Positions 46,093 through 54,015 of a DNA stretch of 64,000 bases are shown here, in pieces. The translations under genes were made by a program, and so were the position numbers. Every line of letters begins with the position of its first letter. The stretch's first letter is position 1. Origin of the DNA: WTGA01 sp965214055 (lineage in GTDB: Bacteria; Pseudomonadota; Gammaproteobacteria; Arenicellales; Poriferihabitantaceae); the NCBI GenBank assembly GCA_965214055.1, contig OZ243931.1, positions 496,001 to 560,000 of the forward strand, written 5' to 3'. Under the pieces are notes generated by a model. The model was not told where the DNA came from. It ran no database searches and saw only the letters and a program-made list of their open reading frames with translations.

Positions 46093-47004
46093 CTACCCGG
46101 AGCCCCGGGTACGGGTTCTCCTGGGTTTGGCATTCACCTCGATAAATTCGATAATCATTCCGGCGACATCCTTTCCCGTTGCATTTTCGATCCCCTGCAG
46201 CCCCGGGGATGAGTTCACTTCCATGACCAGTGGACCTTTCTTGGAACGTAGCAAATCCACTCCGGCCACATTCAGCCCCATGACATGCGCGGCTCTGGCC
46301 GCGGTTCTTCTCTCTGCCGGCGTAAGCTTCACGAGCCTGGCTTTTCCCCCCTGATGCAGGTTCGATCTGAACTCCCCGGCAGGTCCCTGCCGTTCCATGG
46401 CCGCAATGACCTTTTGCCCCACCACCAGGCACCTCAAATCCGCACCCCCGGATTCCTTGATGTATTCCTGGACCAGGATATTGGCTTTCAGCTTCATAAA
46501 AGCCTGTATCACACTTTCCGCCGCCTTTTTCGTTTCAGCAAGGACCACCCCCTTGCCCTGTGTGCCTTCCAGCAACTTGATCACCAGCGGCGCGCCCCCG
46601 ACTTCTTCAATAATCTGGTCAATGTACTTGCTCGAATGGGCAAAGGCGGTTGTGGGCATACCGATCCCGTTTCGCGACAGAATCTGGAGAGAGCGCAACT
46701 TGTCCCGGGATCGCCGGATGGCCACGGATTCGTTGACGCTGTAAATGTTCATCATTTCGAACTGGCGGACAATCGCGGTCCCGTAGAATGACACGGACGC
46801 TCCAATCCGGGGAATGACCGCATCAAAATCATTCCGGTCAAATTCCCGGGACCCATAATGGATGGTGGGATTCGCAGAAGTGATGTCCATAAAGCAACGC
46901 AGGTGGTCCATCACCATGACACTGTGGCCCCGATCTTCCGCAGCCTCCACCAGCCTGCGTGTCGAGTACAGGTTTCGATTACGGGAAAGAATGGTTATTT
47001 TCAT
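46093..47004 (-). CDS. rimK: RimK-type alpha-L-glutamate ligase
   Basis: A 303-residue ATP-grasp ligase. MKITILSRNRNLYSTRRLVE, IPRIGASVSFYGTAIVRQFE, SRDKLRSLQILSRNGI, KLLEGTQGKGVVLAE and VMEVNSSPGLQGIE are the RimK landmarks, the last carrying the metal-binding Glu/Asn. It adds glutamates to the C terminus of ribosomal protein S6, and possibly other targets. It follows the rimB-type gene by 47 bases on the same strand; in Pseudomonas RimB trims the tails that RimK makes. Ends in a basic RRTRTRGSG tail. Confidence 0.93.
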   Translation of the reverse strand: MKITILSRNRNLYSTRRLVEAAEDRGHSVMVMDHLRCFMDITSANPTIHYGSREFDRNDFDAVIPRIGASVSFYGTAIVRQFEMMNIYSVNESVAIRRSRDKLRSLQILSRNGIGMPTTAFAHSSKYIDQIIEEVGGAPLVIKLLEGTQGKGVVLAETKKAAESVIQAFMKLKANILVQEYIKESGGADLRCLVVGQKVIAAMERQGPAGEFRSNLHQGGKARLVKLTPAERRTAARAAHVMGLNVAGVDLLRSKKGPLVMEVNSSPGLQGIENATGKDVAGMIIEFIEVNAKPRRTRTRGSG

Positions 47005-47051
47005 CAGATAGGCCCCATTGTGTGAGATTGGCGTGGATGCAACCGTTCCGG

Positions 47052-47492
47052 TCAGGGATTGGCCGCGAGATAGGATTCGACCGGATCAATGATAAAATCA
47101 TGATTGACCGTGGTGCGACCCAGCAGCATGCGGAATTTCATATTCTTTCGACAGGTCAGGGAAATTTCAATGTCCTTTCTGACCTGCCCGATTTCAATGG
47201 TGGTGCAAATCACGGTGCGCTCCTCAATCTGCCCCCCGGAATTTGTCACGTTCCGATGCTCCACCACCCGGGCAGTACAGGTTTTTGATTTCGGGTTCTT
47301 TTGACTGCCGTAAATGGCGACAAACCGGACCAGGCTTTCGCCCTTTTCCTCGAAATATTCGATAACCCGGGCATCCAGGGACGACGTGTGGGCACCGGTG
47401 TCCACCTTGGCCTTGATCCGGGGGATACCGATCTCCGGTAACTGGACCCATTCACGCCATCCGATTTTTGTTTTGTCTGCGAAAGTATTCAT
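47052..47492 (-). CDS. rimB: RimB-type retropepsin-like protease (former Zn-protease/DUF785 family)
   Basis: A 146-residue protein of the RimB/PF05618 family. The aspartic-protease motif is KVDTGAHTSSLDA (DTGA, near residue 31), and the fold's closing strand NMKFRMLLGRTTVNHDFIIDP is present. Annotations often call it an ATP-dependent zinc protease, but the DTGA motif indicates a retropepsin-like aspartic enzyme. Its neighbour RimK is the glutamate ligase it is thought to counterbalance, so the pair probably sets S6 tail length and tunes translation. Confidence 0.88.
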   Translation of the reverse strand: MNTFADKTKIGWREWVQLPEIGIPRIKAKVDTGAHTSSLDARVIEYFEEKGESLVRFVAIYGSQKNPKSKTCTARVVEHRNVTNSGGQIEERTVICTTIEIGQVRKDIEISLTCRKNMKFRMLLGRTTVNHDFIIDPVESYLAANP

Positions 47493-47872
47493 TGATCTTC
47501 GATCATTTCTTTTTTACAACTGGAACGCAGACCGCACATTTACCGATTTTTCAATACGATTTTTCAATACGAAGCCTGTCAGCGGATGACCGGAATCAGT
47601 GTTGCCAGCACATGGATATCAACTTCCCTGGCAGTCAAGAAGAAAACACTCCTGAACTCTGGGACGGACTATACCATACCCCAGGGAGCATTTGGCATCG
47701 TTGAGCAACCGTCCAGACGGAAACTCCGTGCCTCGTCAATGCCCTCCTGGAGTAAAATGATCCCGCTTAACAATGATTATTCCAACTCTGCCCTGACTGT
47801 CTGAACTTTTGAATAATCCGGGGCGGACTATAGATGAGACTGCTGCGCACTGAGAAAATTTCTGTTAGGAGT
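47493..47872. other. non-coding flank with short repeats, left of the mobile element
   Basis: About 380 bases without a supported gene. It holds a tandem 13-bp repeat CGATTTTTCAATA (47544-47569), and two similar 13-mers, GGGACGGACTATA (47661) and GGGGCGGACTATA (47820), that might be relics of older insertion ends. The rimB promoter should be at the left end. Confidence 0.45.
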
Positions 47873-47881
47873 TCTGTTAGG
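47873..47881. repeat. 9-bp target-site duplication, left copy
   Basis: TCTGTTAGG directly precedes the left inverted repeat. The same nine bases follow the right one at 53442-53450, the footprint of a transposase-mediated insertion. Confidence 0.9.
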
Positions 47882-47899
47882 CAGCAATTCTAATTTTGG
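47882..47899 (+). repeat. left terminal inverted repeat of the outer element
   Basis: CAGCAATTCTAATTTTGG, exactly complementary to 53424-53441. Similarity continues only loosely inward. Confidence 0.92.
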
Positions 47900-47991
47900 A
47901 ATTACCCCCTCTTGAAACGCTTCTTTTGAAGGAGTCGATGCCCGGTTGAGCGGTCGCGATGGACGGAATTGTACTGGATTTGGATCAACCC

Positions 47992-48020
47992 TTGACAAGA
48001 TAGCCCTTGAGGACTATGGT
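47992..48020 (+). promoter_or_regulatory. strong sigma-70-like promoter of the methylase-transposase operon
   Basis: A consensus -35 TTGACA (47992-47997), 17-base spacer and -10 TATGGT (48015-48020), about 30 bases before the methylase ATG at 48050, which has GGTGGAAG as ribosome-binding site. It lies 110 bases inside the left end, so the element carries its own promoter. Confidence 0.7.
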
Positions 48021-48049
48021 CGAGTTGTTTATCTGTGACGGGTGGAAGC

Positions 48050-48724
48050 ATGGGTCATCGTTATATCGGTTCCAAGGGCACCTCGGGGCTGTGTCAGCCC
48101 CTAATTGCCCTGATGCCCCCACATAGTGTGTATCTCGAAACCCATCTGGGCGGTGGAGCCATCATGCAACGCAAGCCCCCGGCATTGCGCAATATCGGGA
48201 TTGATCTCAATGCCCGGGCCCTGTCCCGTTTCTCTTGTGACTATTCGGTGGAGTTGATCCATGACTGCGCCCACCGTTATCTGTCCACCTTCGAGTTCGA
48301 TGGCACCGAGTTGGTCTATTGTGATCCCCCGTACCTGCAACACACCCGCAAGTCGGATCGAAAGTACTACCGCTATGACTACGAGGACGCGGACCATGAA
48401 GCCCTGCTCGACCTCCTGCTCACCCTGCCCTGTGCGGTGATGCTCTCGGGGTATCCATCACAACTGTATGACGATCGGTTATCCCGGTGGTACAGCCTGT
48501 CGCTGCAGGTGATGAACCAGGCCGGGGTGGTCACCGAGAAGGTGTGGTTCAACTTCGAACCGGACCGGGTCCACTGGTGCCGGTATGCCGGCAGGAACTT
48601 CACTCATCGTCAGCAGGTCAAGCGCAAGGCGGCCAACTGGGGACGGCGGTATGAGGCAATGGAACCGGCCGAACGCCTCGCCGTGCTGTCCGCCATTCTC
48701 GCCGTGGAGGCCGAACCGGCATGA
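48050..48724 (+). CDS. small Dam-like N6-adenine DNA methylase carried by the insertion sequence
   Basis: A 224-residue methylase of the D12 (Dam-like, alpha) class. It opens like that family with RYIGSKGTSGLC, has an S-adenosylmethionine loop LGGGA (33-37, usually FxGGG) and the catalytic DPPY (92-95). Only about 55 residues lie between these motifs, whereas Dam has a roughly 100-residue target-recognition region there, so this is a minimal form with unknown target. The GTG at 48035 is possible, but the ATG has the better ribosome-binding site. The stop overlaps the transposase ATG as ATGA. It may tie transposition to methylation state or protect new copies (inference). Confidence 0.85.
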   Translation: MGHRYIGSKGTSGLCQPLIALMPPHSVYLETHLGGGAIMQRKPPALRNIGIDLNARALSRFSCDYSVELIHDCAHRYLSTFEFDGTELVYCDPPYLQHTRKSDRKYYRYDYEDADHEALLDLLLTLPCAVMLSGYPSQLYDDRLSRWYSLSLQVMNQAGVVTEKVWFNFEPDRVHWCRYAGRNFTHRQQVKRKAANWGRRYEAMEPAERLAVLSAILAVEAEPA

Positions 48725-49742
48725 AGCATCTCCCCCGGTATCTGGAAACCCTGGGCGAGGCCTGTGCCCGGCTGCCGGATGACCGCCGTGGTCAGAATAT
48801 CCAGTACACCATGCGGGATATCGGTATGGCGGTCTTTTCGCTGTTCTTTATGCAATGCCCTTCGTTCCTGCACTTCCAGCGGGAGTGGGTCGAACGCAAT
48901 GGCCGCAGCAATGCACACACCCTGTTCGGTCTGCACAAGATTCCCTGCGACAACCATATCCGAAAAAAGCTCGACGGCGTGCCATCGAACCACTTTGATG
49001 ATGTCTTTTACCATGTTATCAACGATATCGATTCGAACCATGGCCTCCAGACCATGCGTCGTCTCGATGATCGCCTTCTTATTGCGCTCGATGGCTCAGA
49101 ATACTTCAGCTCGTACCAGGTCCACTGCAAAAACTGCTCTACGCGCAAACAAAGTGACGGCCGAACACAATATCACCACCAGGTCCTCGCCGCCACCGTG
49201 GTCGCCCCGGGGCAATCCAAGGTCATTCCCCTGGCACCGGAGTTCATCTATCCCCAGGACGGACACAAGAAACAGGACTGCGAACGCCAGGCCGCAAAAC
49301 GCTGGCTGGCCCAACAAGGACCCCAGGTGGTCAATCTCAATCCGCTCTACCTTGCCGATGACCTGTATGCCTGTCAACCTATCGTCAAGGCCATCCTCGA
49401 TGCCCAGGGCAGTTTCATCCTGAACTGCAAACCCAGCAGTCACTCAACCCTCTATGAGTTCATCCATGATCCGAAGACCTGTCAGCAGACCCGGGGGACC
49501 GGTTCCCGAAAACGGACCTACCGCTACCGCTGGACCCATGAGGTCCCGTTGCGGGACGGGTCCGATGCACTGAACGTGAACTGGCTCGAAATCGAAATCG
49601 TCAACCCCCAGGGCAAGGTGACTTACCGCAATGCCTTCGTCACCGATCTGGATGTCAACGAGGATAACATCGCAGACCTCGCCGCCGCTGGCCGTGCCCG
49701 CTGGAAGATAGAAAACGAAACATTCAATGTGCTCAAAGAGCA
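48721..49742 (+). pseudogene. DDE transposase of the outer element, 5' part (340 codons)
   Basis: The first 340 codons of a transposase that continues at 53069. The RNase-H fold catalytic positions are visible: Asp124 in ALDGSEYFSS, Asp213 in LADDLY and Glu331 in ARWKIENETFN. Cysteines in VHCKNC and PHWQ-like segments suggest an ISNCY/IS4-type enzyme; I do not name the family firmly. After Lys-Glu at 49738-49740 the frame leaves transposase sequence, because a serine-recombinase element starts there. As read, the gene yields a 376-residue protein ending in foreign residues and lacking the C-terminal helices. Confidence 0.88.
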
Positions 49743-49798
49743 CATTACCGAATACACCCTTACTCCACATAGGGTCACGCCCGGACGCCGGGGAAGTT

Positions 49799-50059
49799 GT
49801 GGAAATCACCCACCCCTTTCATCCGTGGAAAGGGCGCTGTTTTCCGGTTGAATCCCACAGCAAGTATTTCGGTCTGAAGAACATACGTCTGAGGGTTGAA
49901 GCGGATCTCCTGGTCAGTGTGCCGGTCGCCTGGACCGGGCTTCGCCAGGTTGACTCTTTTGAGACGGTGTCCGCCGGTCGTTCCCTTTTTCGTTTTGATG
50001 AGTTGATCTGTGTTCGGATTTTGGTGGATGAATTGATCAAAAATGATTACTCGAAATGA
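49799..50059 (+). CDS. DUF5372-like small protein of the recombinase element
   Basis: An 86-residue protein from GTG at 49799. The opening VEITHPFHPWKGRCFPVE and the later SAGRSLFRFDEL match what I recall of DUF5372, small proteins that travel with recombinase genes. There is no ATG inside the element, and in this frame a codon series continues leftwards into the transposase, so the start is uncertain. It is soluble, mixed alpha/beta, with no catalytic motif. Its stop lies inside the first copy of the 23-bp tandem repeats. Confidence 0.6.
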   Translation: MEITHPFHPWKGRCFPVESHSKYFGLKNIRLRVEADLLVSVPVAWTGLRQVDSFETVSAGRSLFRFDELICVRILVDELIKNDYSK

Positions 50060-50103
50060 TCAAAAAAGATTACCCGAAATGATCAAAAAAGATTACCCGA
50101 AAT
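50035..50103. repeat. three tandem 23-bp repeats
   Basis: Units at 50035-50057, 50058-50080 and 50081-50103. Copies two and three are identical (core GATTACCCGAAATG); copy one differs at two bases. The unit is GATCAAAAA..., A+T-rich, and lies between the DUF5372-like and HTH genes, about 100 bases before the HTH start. This suits binding sites for the HTH protein or recombinase accessory sites. Confidence 0.9.
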
Positions 50104-50207
50104 GAAAATATATGCCTTTATCATGAGAAATGATGGAATTCTTCTTGCAAACATAGGGAGTTCCAACAACAATACAGGTAATAGATATTGATCCGTTTTT
50201 GAATACC

Positions 50208-50666
50208 ATGAATGATCTGCCAGATGATCCCCTAAAAAAACAGAGTCTTCGGGCTGCTGGAACCCTCCATCTTCGTCCAGAGAGAGTGGTGGACCCTCTT
50301 TTCCGGGACAGCGTGTTTTTCGACTCCAGCGATATTTTGCAGGTTCGCTACGAAATGATACGGCGATCTGAAAAGGGTTCACTGGGATCGGCGGCGGAGG
50401 CCTTTGGGGTTTCGGTGCCCACCTGTGTGCGTCTCAGGCGCCGATTCCGTGAGGGGGGACTGCAGGCATTGATCCCCCGGGCCCGGGGACCGAAGGGGGC
50501 GTACAAGGTCACCCCGGAAATTCTCGATTTCATTGCGGATTACCGGTTCGAGCACGGACCGGTGGGTGCGGGTCGGTTGGTGCCCATCATCGAACAGCAC
50601 TTTGGGGTTCGACTGCATCCCCGCAGCCTCACCAAGGCCCTTGAACGGTCAAAAAAAAGTGTCTGA
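50208..50666 (+). CDS. helix-turn-helix protein of the recombinase element
   Basis: A 152-residue DNA-binding protein (TTG at 50199 is an alternative start). A predicted HTH lies near residues 52-80 (GSLGSAAEAFGVSVPTCVRL) of the homeodomain-like kind used by transposases. It is followed by a conserved-looking GLQALIPRARGPKGAYKVT and a C-terminal LHPRSLTKALER. I recall similar proteins next to large serine recombinases. It likely regulates or assists the recombinase, perhaps binding the tandem repeats upstream. Its stop overlaps the next small gene by eight bases. Confidence 0.75.
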   Translation: MNDLPDDPLKKQSLRAAGTLHLRPERVVDPLFRDSVFFDSSDILQVRYEMIRRSEKGSLGSAAEAFGVSVPTCVRLRRRFREGGLQALIPRARGPKGAYKVTPEILDFIADYRFEHGPVGAGRLVPIIEQHFGVRLHPRSLTKALERSKKSV

Positions 50667-50928
50667 AGGGACCAGGGAGTTGGAGGAGGCAGCCCTGCAG
50701 CGGTATGGTCACTGGCGGCAGGACTGGTTGGCGGGCGCCCCCGGTTCCCCGAACCCCGTGCTGTGTCGTCATGGCATGGCCCGGGCGCTTTCTCTGACCG
50801 CGGTCCGTCAACCCCTGTGCGGGCCGGGGAAGGAGTGGGAAGGGGCACCGTCCGGGGAGACTTTCGTCGAGGAGGTGACCGTCATGATCCGGCAAACGCT
50901 GGGGGCAGACAGACCCTGTGGAGAATGA
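50659..50928 (+). CDS. small hypothetical protein between HTH and recombinase genes
   Basis: An 89-residue protein from GTG at 50659, overlapping the HTH stop by eight bases and ending two bases before the recombinase ATG, a layout that implies translational coupling. Sequence is ELEEAALQRYGHWRQDW, then Arg/Pro-rich, with no recognised domain. I recall similar short proteins (LLQHHGVAAWM-like, unverified) in the same slot of related modules. Function unknown. Confidence 0.55.
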   Translation: MSEGTRELEEAALQRYGHWRQDWLAGAPGSPNPVLCRHGMARALSLTAVRQPLCGPGKEWEGAPSGETFVEEVTVMIRQTLGADRPCGE

Positions 50929-50929
50929 G

Positions 50930-52963
50930 ATGAACCCATCTGACCCGTCTGCGGCGGACCGAATTGCGGCCAGTCATCTTGCCCGGGAGGCCTGTCTCTA
51001 CATTCGCCAATCCACTCCGGGGCAGGTGCTTCACCATACCGAAAGTACCCGACGCCAGTATGACCTTCGTTATCGGGCTCAGGCACTGGGATGGCAGGAC
51101 GATCAGATCCGGGTGATTGATGAGGATCAGGGAAAGTCTGGAGCACAGGCCGGCGACCGCCATGGGTTTCAGGACCTGATGGCCCGGATTGCGGCGGGGG
51201 AGGTCGGGTTGGTGCTCACGTTGGAGATTTCCCGGTTGGGTCGCAACCACACTGACCTGCACCGGCTGTTCTCGGTGGCGGCGATGTCTGACACGCTGAT
51301 TCTGGACGAAGGCGGGATTCATGATCCCAACAACAGCAATGATCGGCTATTGCTGGGTATCAAGAGTTCGGTGTATGAATTTGAACTGCAGGGGATTCGT
51401 CAGCGATTGATCGGGGGAAAGCAGAACAAGGCCCGGCGAGGGGAGTTGAGGATGCAGTTACCGGTGGGACTGGTTTATGCCCCGGATCATCAGGTGGTTC
51501 TGGATCCGGATAGCCGGGTGAGGGAAGCCATCACGCATGTGTTTGAACAGTTTCGCCGGACCGGTTCCGCCCACGCAACCCAGAAGTGGCTGTTGAGAAA
51601 TGGTCTGCAGTTACCTGGGCGAGCCAACACCGTCGAACGGGAGTTGTTCTGGTTACGAGCGTCCTATCCCCGGGTCCTGGGCCTGATCAAGAACCCGCGC
51701 TATGCCGGCTGTTACGTCTGGGGTCGGACCGGGAAGAAGCCTCGCTCGAATGGGGGGCGCATCCTCCTGAAACCCGAGGACTGGAAGGTCTGTATTCCCG
51801 ATGCCCATGCGGGGTATATCGACTGGGACGAATATCAACGTAATCAGAAGCAGTTGGTTGCGAACCAGATGCTGTTTGCACCGAACGGGTTCTCACCCCG
51901 CAAGGGCACGGCACTGTTGCAGTCACGGGTCATTTGCGGTCGGTGCGGAAATCGAATGAAGAACCAATACGCCGCCCCTACACACCCGCATCAGGCGGCG
52001 AAAATACTTTACGTCTGTATCGATGGAGCACTGACAAACGGGAAGCGGTGCCAGGTCCTGCGGGGAGAACGGGTAGATGAGGCAGTATCCCGCTTTGTGG
52101 TGGACAGCGTCAATGAGCATAACATTGATCTGGCCCTTGAAGTTCAAAAGCAAATCAACGCGGATTTCGACAAGGCCGACCGACAACGGGGACAACAGGT
52201 CGAGGCCATTGAATACCGGGTCGACCTGGCCCGGCGGCGCTACTGCGAGGTGGACCCCGCCAATCGTCTGGTGGCCGCCTCCCTTGAGAAGTCGTGGAAC
52301 GAAGCCCTGCGCGAGCTCGAGGATGCCAAAACCGAACGTCGTCAACACCGCGAACACTTTGAATCCCAGGGGACCGCACAACAGGTTTCCCGACTCCGGG
52401 ATCTGTCGGAAGATTTTGCCCGGGCCTGGTATGCGTCGACCACCAGCCCTGCGGACCGCAAACGCCTGCTCGCACAGTTGGTGGAAGATACGACCCTGAC
52501 CCGGACGGATTATTCGGTTCTGATCCAGTTGCGCATGCGGGGGGGAAGAACGGTGGAACTGGAACCGGTCACCCTGAATCAACCGGGCAACTATACCATC
52601 AAGACCCCCCCTAAAGTGCTCACAGAAGTCCGCCGCCTCATCACTACCATGCCCGACGAAGCCGTCGCTGAACATCTCAACCGTCAGGGCTGGTCAAGTG
52701 GGAATGGTAAACCCTATACACGGATGAAGGTGGTCAGTATGCGGAACTATTACGGAGTGTCGAGTCATCTGCGATGTCGGCAACAGGCCCTGCGTGAGCA
52801 GGGATGGTATACTGCGGAGGAATTAAGCCCTCTGCTCGGGGTTGGGGTCCGCGCGCTCAGGGCGAGAAGTTATCGTGGCACCTGGGTCGAGCGGACAACA
52901 TTCACGATTGGACCGAGAAGCTTTTCCATGTATCGTCCGAAAAATACCGGCGCGTCCAGCTGA
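50930..52963 (+). CDS. large serine recombinase
   Basis: A 677-residue site-specific recombinase. The N-terminal resolvase domain has Ser28 as nucleophile (YIRQSTPGQ), with supporting SRLGRN (101-106) and the family's DLHRLF. The recombinase domain (KNPRYAGCYVWGR) and a zinc ribbon (CGRCGNRM near 336-343 and a second Cys pair in CIDG...KRCQ) follow, then a coiled-coil motif near 410-480 and a C-terminal tail. Start ATG overlaps GGAGAATGAG. It is intact and the best candidate for mobilising the inner element into the transposase, recombining across the AGCA core. Confidence 0.93.
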   Translation: MNPSDPSAADRIAASHLAREACLYIRQSTPGQVLHHTESTRRQYDLRYRAQALGWQDDQIRVIDEDQGKSGAQAGDRHGFQDLMARIAAGEVGLVLTLEISRLGRNHTDLHRLFSVAAMSDTLILDEGGIHDPNNSNDRLLLGIKSSVYEFELQGIRQRLIGGKQNKARRGELRMQLPVGLVYAPDHQVVLDPDSRVREAITHVFEQFRRTGSAHATQKWLLRNGLQLPGRANTVERELFWLRASYPRVLGLIKNPRYAGCYVWGRTGKKPRSNGGRILLKPEDWKVCIPDAHAGYIDWDEYQRNQKQLVANQMLFAPNGFSPRKGTALLQSRVICGRCGNRMKNQYAAPTHPHQAAKILYVCIDGALTNGKRCQVLRGERVDEAVSRFVVDSVNEHNIDLALEVQKQINADFDKADRQRGQQVEAIEYRVDLARRRYCEVDPANRLVAASLEKSWNEALRELEDAKTERRQHREHFESQGTAQQVSRLRDLSEDFARAWYASTTSPADRKRLLAQLVEDTTLTRTDYSVLIQLRMRGGRTVELEPVTLNQPGNYTIKTPPKVLTEVRRLITTMPDEAVAEHLNRQGWSSGNGKPYTRMKVVSMRNYYGVSSHLRCRQQALREQGWYTAEELSPLLGVGVRALRARSYRGTWVERTTFTIGPRSFSMYRPKNTGASS

Positions 52964-53068
52964 TGGACAGCATGCTTCAACAGTCATTGCCCAAAGCAGG
53001 TCCATGCCCCGAAATACAACCGTAGCCATATATTGAGAACAGAGGTTTTCAGATGTCTGAATCAAGCA

Positions 53069-53330
53069 TAAAGGGTATCACTTTGAGCACAACTTCGGGC
53101 ATGGCAAGAAAACCCTGGCGAGTGTGCTGGTCGTATTGAACCTGCTGGCCTTTGCCCTGCATACCGCTGGCGACCTGATCGAGACCGCCTGGCGAGTGGC
53201 CCGTGCACGGGCCGGCACCCGCATTGGCCTGTTCCAGGCTCTGCGGGTGCTAACCGTCTATCAACTCTTTTCCTCCTGGGACGACCTGTTCACCCTGCTG
53301 ACCACCGATCCACCCCAACGACCTCCCTGA
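53069..53330 (+). pseudogene. DDE transposase of the outer element, 3' part
   Basis: The C-terminal 86 codons of the transposase begun at 48721: KGYHFEHNFGHGKKTLASVL, then LNLLAFALHTAGDLIE, which is the typical C terminus of this transposase type. The frame matches after joining at AGCA (codon His completed by 49741, 49742 and 53069). The intact gene would have 427 residues. Confidence 0.85.
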
Positions 53331-53423
53331 CTCCCGCTCCGGGCCACCGCATACCGAGACAGCAGGGCCCACCAATATCCAATTCATTCAACCCGTACAG
53401 GAGAAACAAAAAAGAAGTACCAA

Positions 53424-53450
53424 CCAAAATTAGAATTGCTGTCTGTTAGG
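53424..53450 (-). repeat. right inverted repeat plus target duplication of the outer element
   Basis: CCAAAATTAGAATTGCTG (53424-53441) is the exact reverse complement of the left end, and TCTGTTAGG (53442-53450) is the right copy of the target duplication. Confidence 0.9.
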
Positions 53451-53535
53451 AGTTCTTGATACATTCCACCCATGGTAATATAATAGACTCCATACTGCAT
53501 ACTCAGTGAAAAATTGAACCAACGAAAGAGGGTGG

Positions 53536-54015
53536 ATGATGAGTTATTCTATGAAACGAAGGGCTGCAGTGAGCGTCTTGGTGGCCGGTATGGTGTTGGG
53601 GGGGGGAGAAGCAGCGTACGCCACCACCATTGACACCGCCATAGTCGAGGGAAATCAAATGGTCTTCACGATAACCCTCAATGTCGCACCAAATGGTTGG
53701 GCAGTACGTTACGAGTACACCACGCAGGACGGTACGGCCGTTGATGGAAACGATTACAAGGGCGACTCCGGTAAGGTGACCTTCAACTCAGGTGTCAAAG
53801 AACAGAAGGTCTACGTGGACACGGTGGACGACAACATTGAAGAAGATCCAGAAATCTTCAAGCTCTATCTCGACGACCAGGAGGTCAACGGACTCTACCG
53901 GGATGTCACGGGGTGGGTTGACTCGACGACTAACATCCGGGGGATGCCAAGCACCATCACCCAAACCGGCCAGATCATGGATAACGATGCCTCGGGCGCA
54001 AACAGCGCAGATTGA
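53536..54015 (+). CDS. secreted Calx-beta domain protein
   Basis: A 159-residue protein with a signal peptide (VSVLVAGMVLGGGEAAYA) preceded by a good ribosome-binding site (GAGGGTGG). The mature part is one Calx-beta domain: the YTTQDGTAVDGNDYKGDSG motif with its acidic calcium positions, the VDTVDDNIEEDPEIFKLYL closing strands, and a final IMDNDASG. Calx-beta domains bind calcium in extracellular adhesins; usually many copies occur, here just one. It converges on the export genes 620 bases downstream. Whether it is their cargo is speculation; its own Sec signal argues otherwise. Confidence 0.85.
   Translation: MMSYSMKRRAAVSVLVAGMVLGGGEAAYATTIDTAIVEGNQMVFTITLNVAPNGWAVRYEYTTQDGTAVDGNDYKGDSGKVTFNSGVKEQKVYVDTVDDNIEEDPEIFKLYLDDQEVNGLYRDVTGWVDSTTNIRGMPSTITQTGQIMDNDASGANSAD

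Larger units (their letters stand above)
49739..53064 (+). mobile_element. serine-recombinase element inserted in the transposase gene (about 3.3 kb)
   Basis: The left edge is AGCA at 49739-49742 and the right edge AGCA at 53065-53068. Joining the flanks through this shared core gives codons Leu-Lys-Glu-His-Lys-Gly-Tyr-His and restores the transposase frame without gain or loss. The element has no terminal inverted repeats and no long duplication, which fits a large serine recombinase rather than a transposase. Contents: a DUF5372-like gene, 23-bp tandem repeats, an HTH gene, a small gene and the recombinase, all rightward. The exact crossover base inside AGCA cannot be fixed. No cargo beyond these genes. 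Confidence 0.85.
47882..53441 (+). mobile_element. outer insertion sequence carrying methylase and transposase (5,560 bp, interrupted)
   Basis: It is bounded by perfect 18-bp inverted repeats and flanked by a perfect 9-bp direct duplication. Contents left to right: promoter, Dam-like methylase, 5' part of a DDE transposase, a complete serine-recombinase element, 3' part of the transposase. Subtracting the inner 3,326 bp leaves a 2,234-bp element with just the methylase and transposase. The interrupted transposase should make this copy immobile on its own unless an intact relative supplies the enzyme or the inner element excises. The duplication length suits IS4-like transposases, but I have not assigned an IS family. 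Confidence 0.92.

Noticed and set aside
47661..47832. Two similar 13-mers ending in CGGACTATA as ends of another insertion sequence
   Set aside because: They are in the same orientation, 159 bases apart, with no open frame or target duplication; recorded only as a possible relic.
50035..50103. The tandem repeats as a CRISPR array
   Set aside because: The 23-bp units abut with no spacers between them, so this is a tandem repeat and not an array, despite the Cas6-like gene elsewhere in the window.
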